Shown here one piece after another: positions 63,873-64,000 of a stretch of DNA of 64,000 nt. This DNA comes from Bifidobacterium amazonense. Lineage in GTDB: Bacteria; Actinomycetota; Actinomycetes; Actinomycetales; Bifidobacteriaceae. Positions within the stretch are counted from its first letter, which is position 1, and every line of letters begins with the position of its first letter. The stretch spans positions 1-64,000 of the forward strand of contig NZ_JAFEJT020000011.1 of assembly GCF_018555435.2 (NCBI RefSeq), written 5' to 3'. The notes beneath the pieces were generated by a model. That model saw only the letters and a list, made by a program, of their open reading frames with translations. It was not told the origin of the DNA and made no database searches. The translations under genes and the position numbers were made by a program.

Positions 63873-64000
63873 TCAGTCCAGGTTCGGCAGCGTGCGCGGG
63901 TCGACGCCGTCCGGCACGACGAGCGTGCCCGGCCGATGCGAGAAGGACGAACGCACGTGCAGCGGCATGTTGAATCGCTGCGCGTATTCGACGCAGCGCA
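63873..64000 (-). CDS. 3' end of aspartokinase catalytic subunit (partial)
   Basis: The frame runs off the right edge and stops at 63873. The visible C-terminus contains [15 protein letters not shown], as at the end of the aspartokinase kinase domain, then a short Pro/Asp-containing tail. No ACT domain is attached; that part is the next gene, 150 bp downstream. Confidence 0.8.
   Translation of the reverse strand, partial: RCVEYAQRFNMPLHVRSSFSHRPGTLVVPDGVDPRTLPNLD

Overview
The window looks like a Bifidobacterium chromosome segment. It is GC-rich and has actinobacterial gene content: a split aspartokinase locus, leuCD divergent from an IclR regulator, a sialic-acid (nan) cluster with an Opp/Dpp-type ABC transporter, and LCP, YkuD and GH25 cell-wall proteins. 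I saw no rRNA, tRNA, CRISPR array, intact insertion sequence or phage gene. The species is not assigned.

Layout. 1-3148: two convergent secreted proteins with DUF5648 repeats (one partial), then an intergenic stretch with terminators. 3149-22457: a cell-envelope block with a YfhO-type membrane protein, two glycosyltransferases, a lysylphosphatidylglycerol-synthase-like membrane protein, an L,D-transpeptidase and a GH25 lysozyme that share the same 45-residue C-terminal/central repeat, a DUF6020 membrane protein, a DUF4012 protein, an LCP ligase, and an FtsX-type permease with an unusual ABC ATPase. 22458-28233: a small inverted-repeat element, an HD hydrolase, a class II amidotransferase, the Kup potassium transporter and a TatD nuclease. 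28234-30597: two arrays of a 62-bp hairpin repeat flank a gene that joins an AbiEi-like N-terminus to a nuclease-like C-terminus. 30598-37670: a GH43 glycosidase, an orphan sugar-binding lipoprotein, a LysR regulator, a MalY/PatB-like C-S lyase and a LacI repressor. 37928-49689: a SWIM/SNF2 helicase, leuD, leuC, an IclR regulator, leuA and a metallophosphoesterase. 50055-60964: the nan cluster (nanR, nanA, ABC transporter, nanE, nanK, a DUF4862 protein). 61136-64000: a DUF5701 protein, asd, a stand-alone ACT regulatory subunit, and the 3' end of the aspartokinase catalytic gene.

How the genes work together. In the nan cluster, sialic acid is bound by the lipoprotein, imported by the ABC transporter, cleaved to N-acetylmannosamine by NanA, phosphorylated by NanK and epimerised by NanE. 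A GntR/FadR regulator probably controls it through a palindrome (ATCAGACGTCTGAT and close variants) found at nanR, at the binding-protein promoter and upstream of the first gene of the cluster. A second predicted regulon uses the CG-centred palindrome TTGAATCGTGTCAA at the LacI gene, the sugar-binding lipoprotein (two sites) and the GH43 gene; at three of these promoters it covers the -35 box.

The most unusual non-coding content is a set of periodic hairpin arrays in intergenic DNA. One has a 104-bp period made of alternating 51/53-bp steps (9577-10038), one a 62-bp period in two blocks flanking the nuclease-like gene (28365-28681 and 29948-30403), and one a 63-bp period (36352-36548). The families differ in sequence but share the plan of a palindromic stem plus a short linker, and I cannot assign them to any described element.
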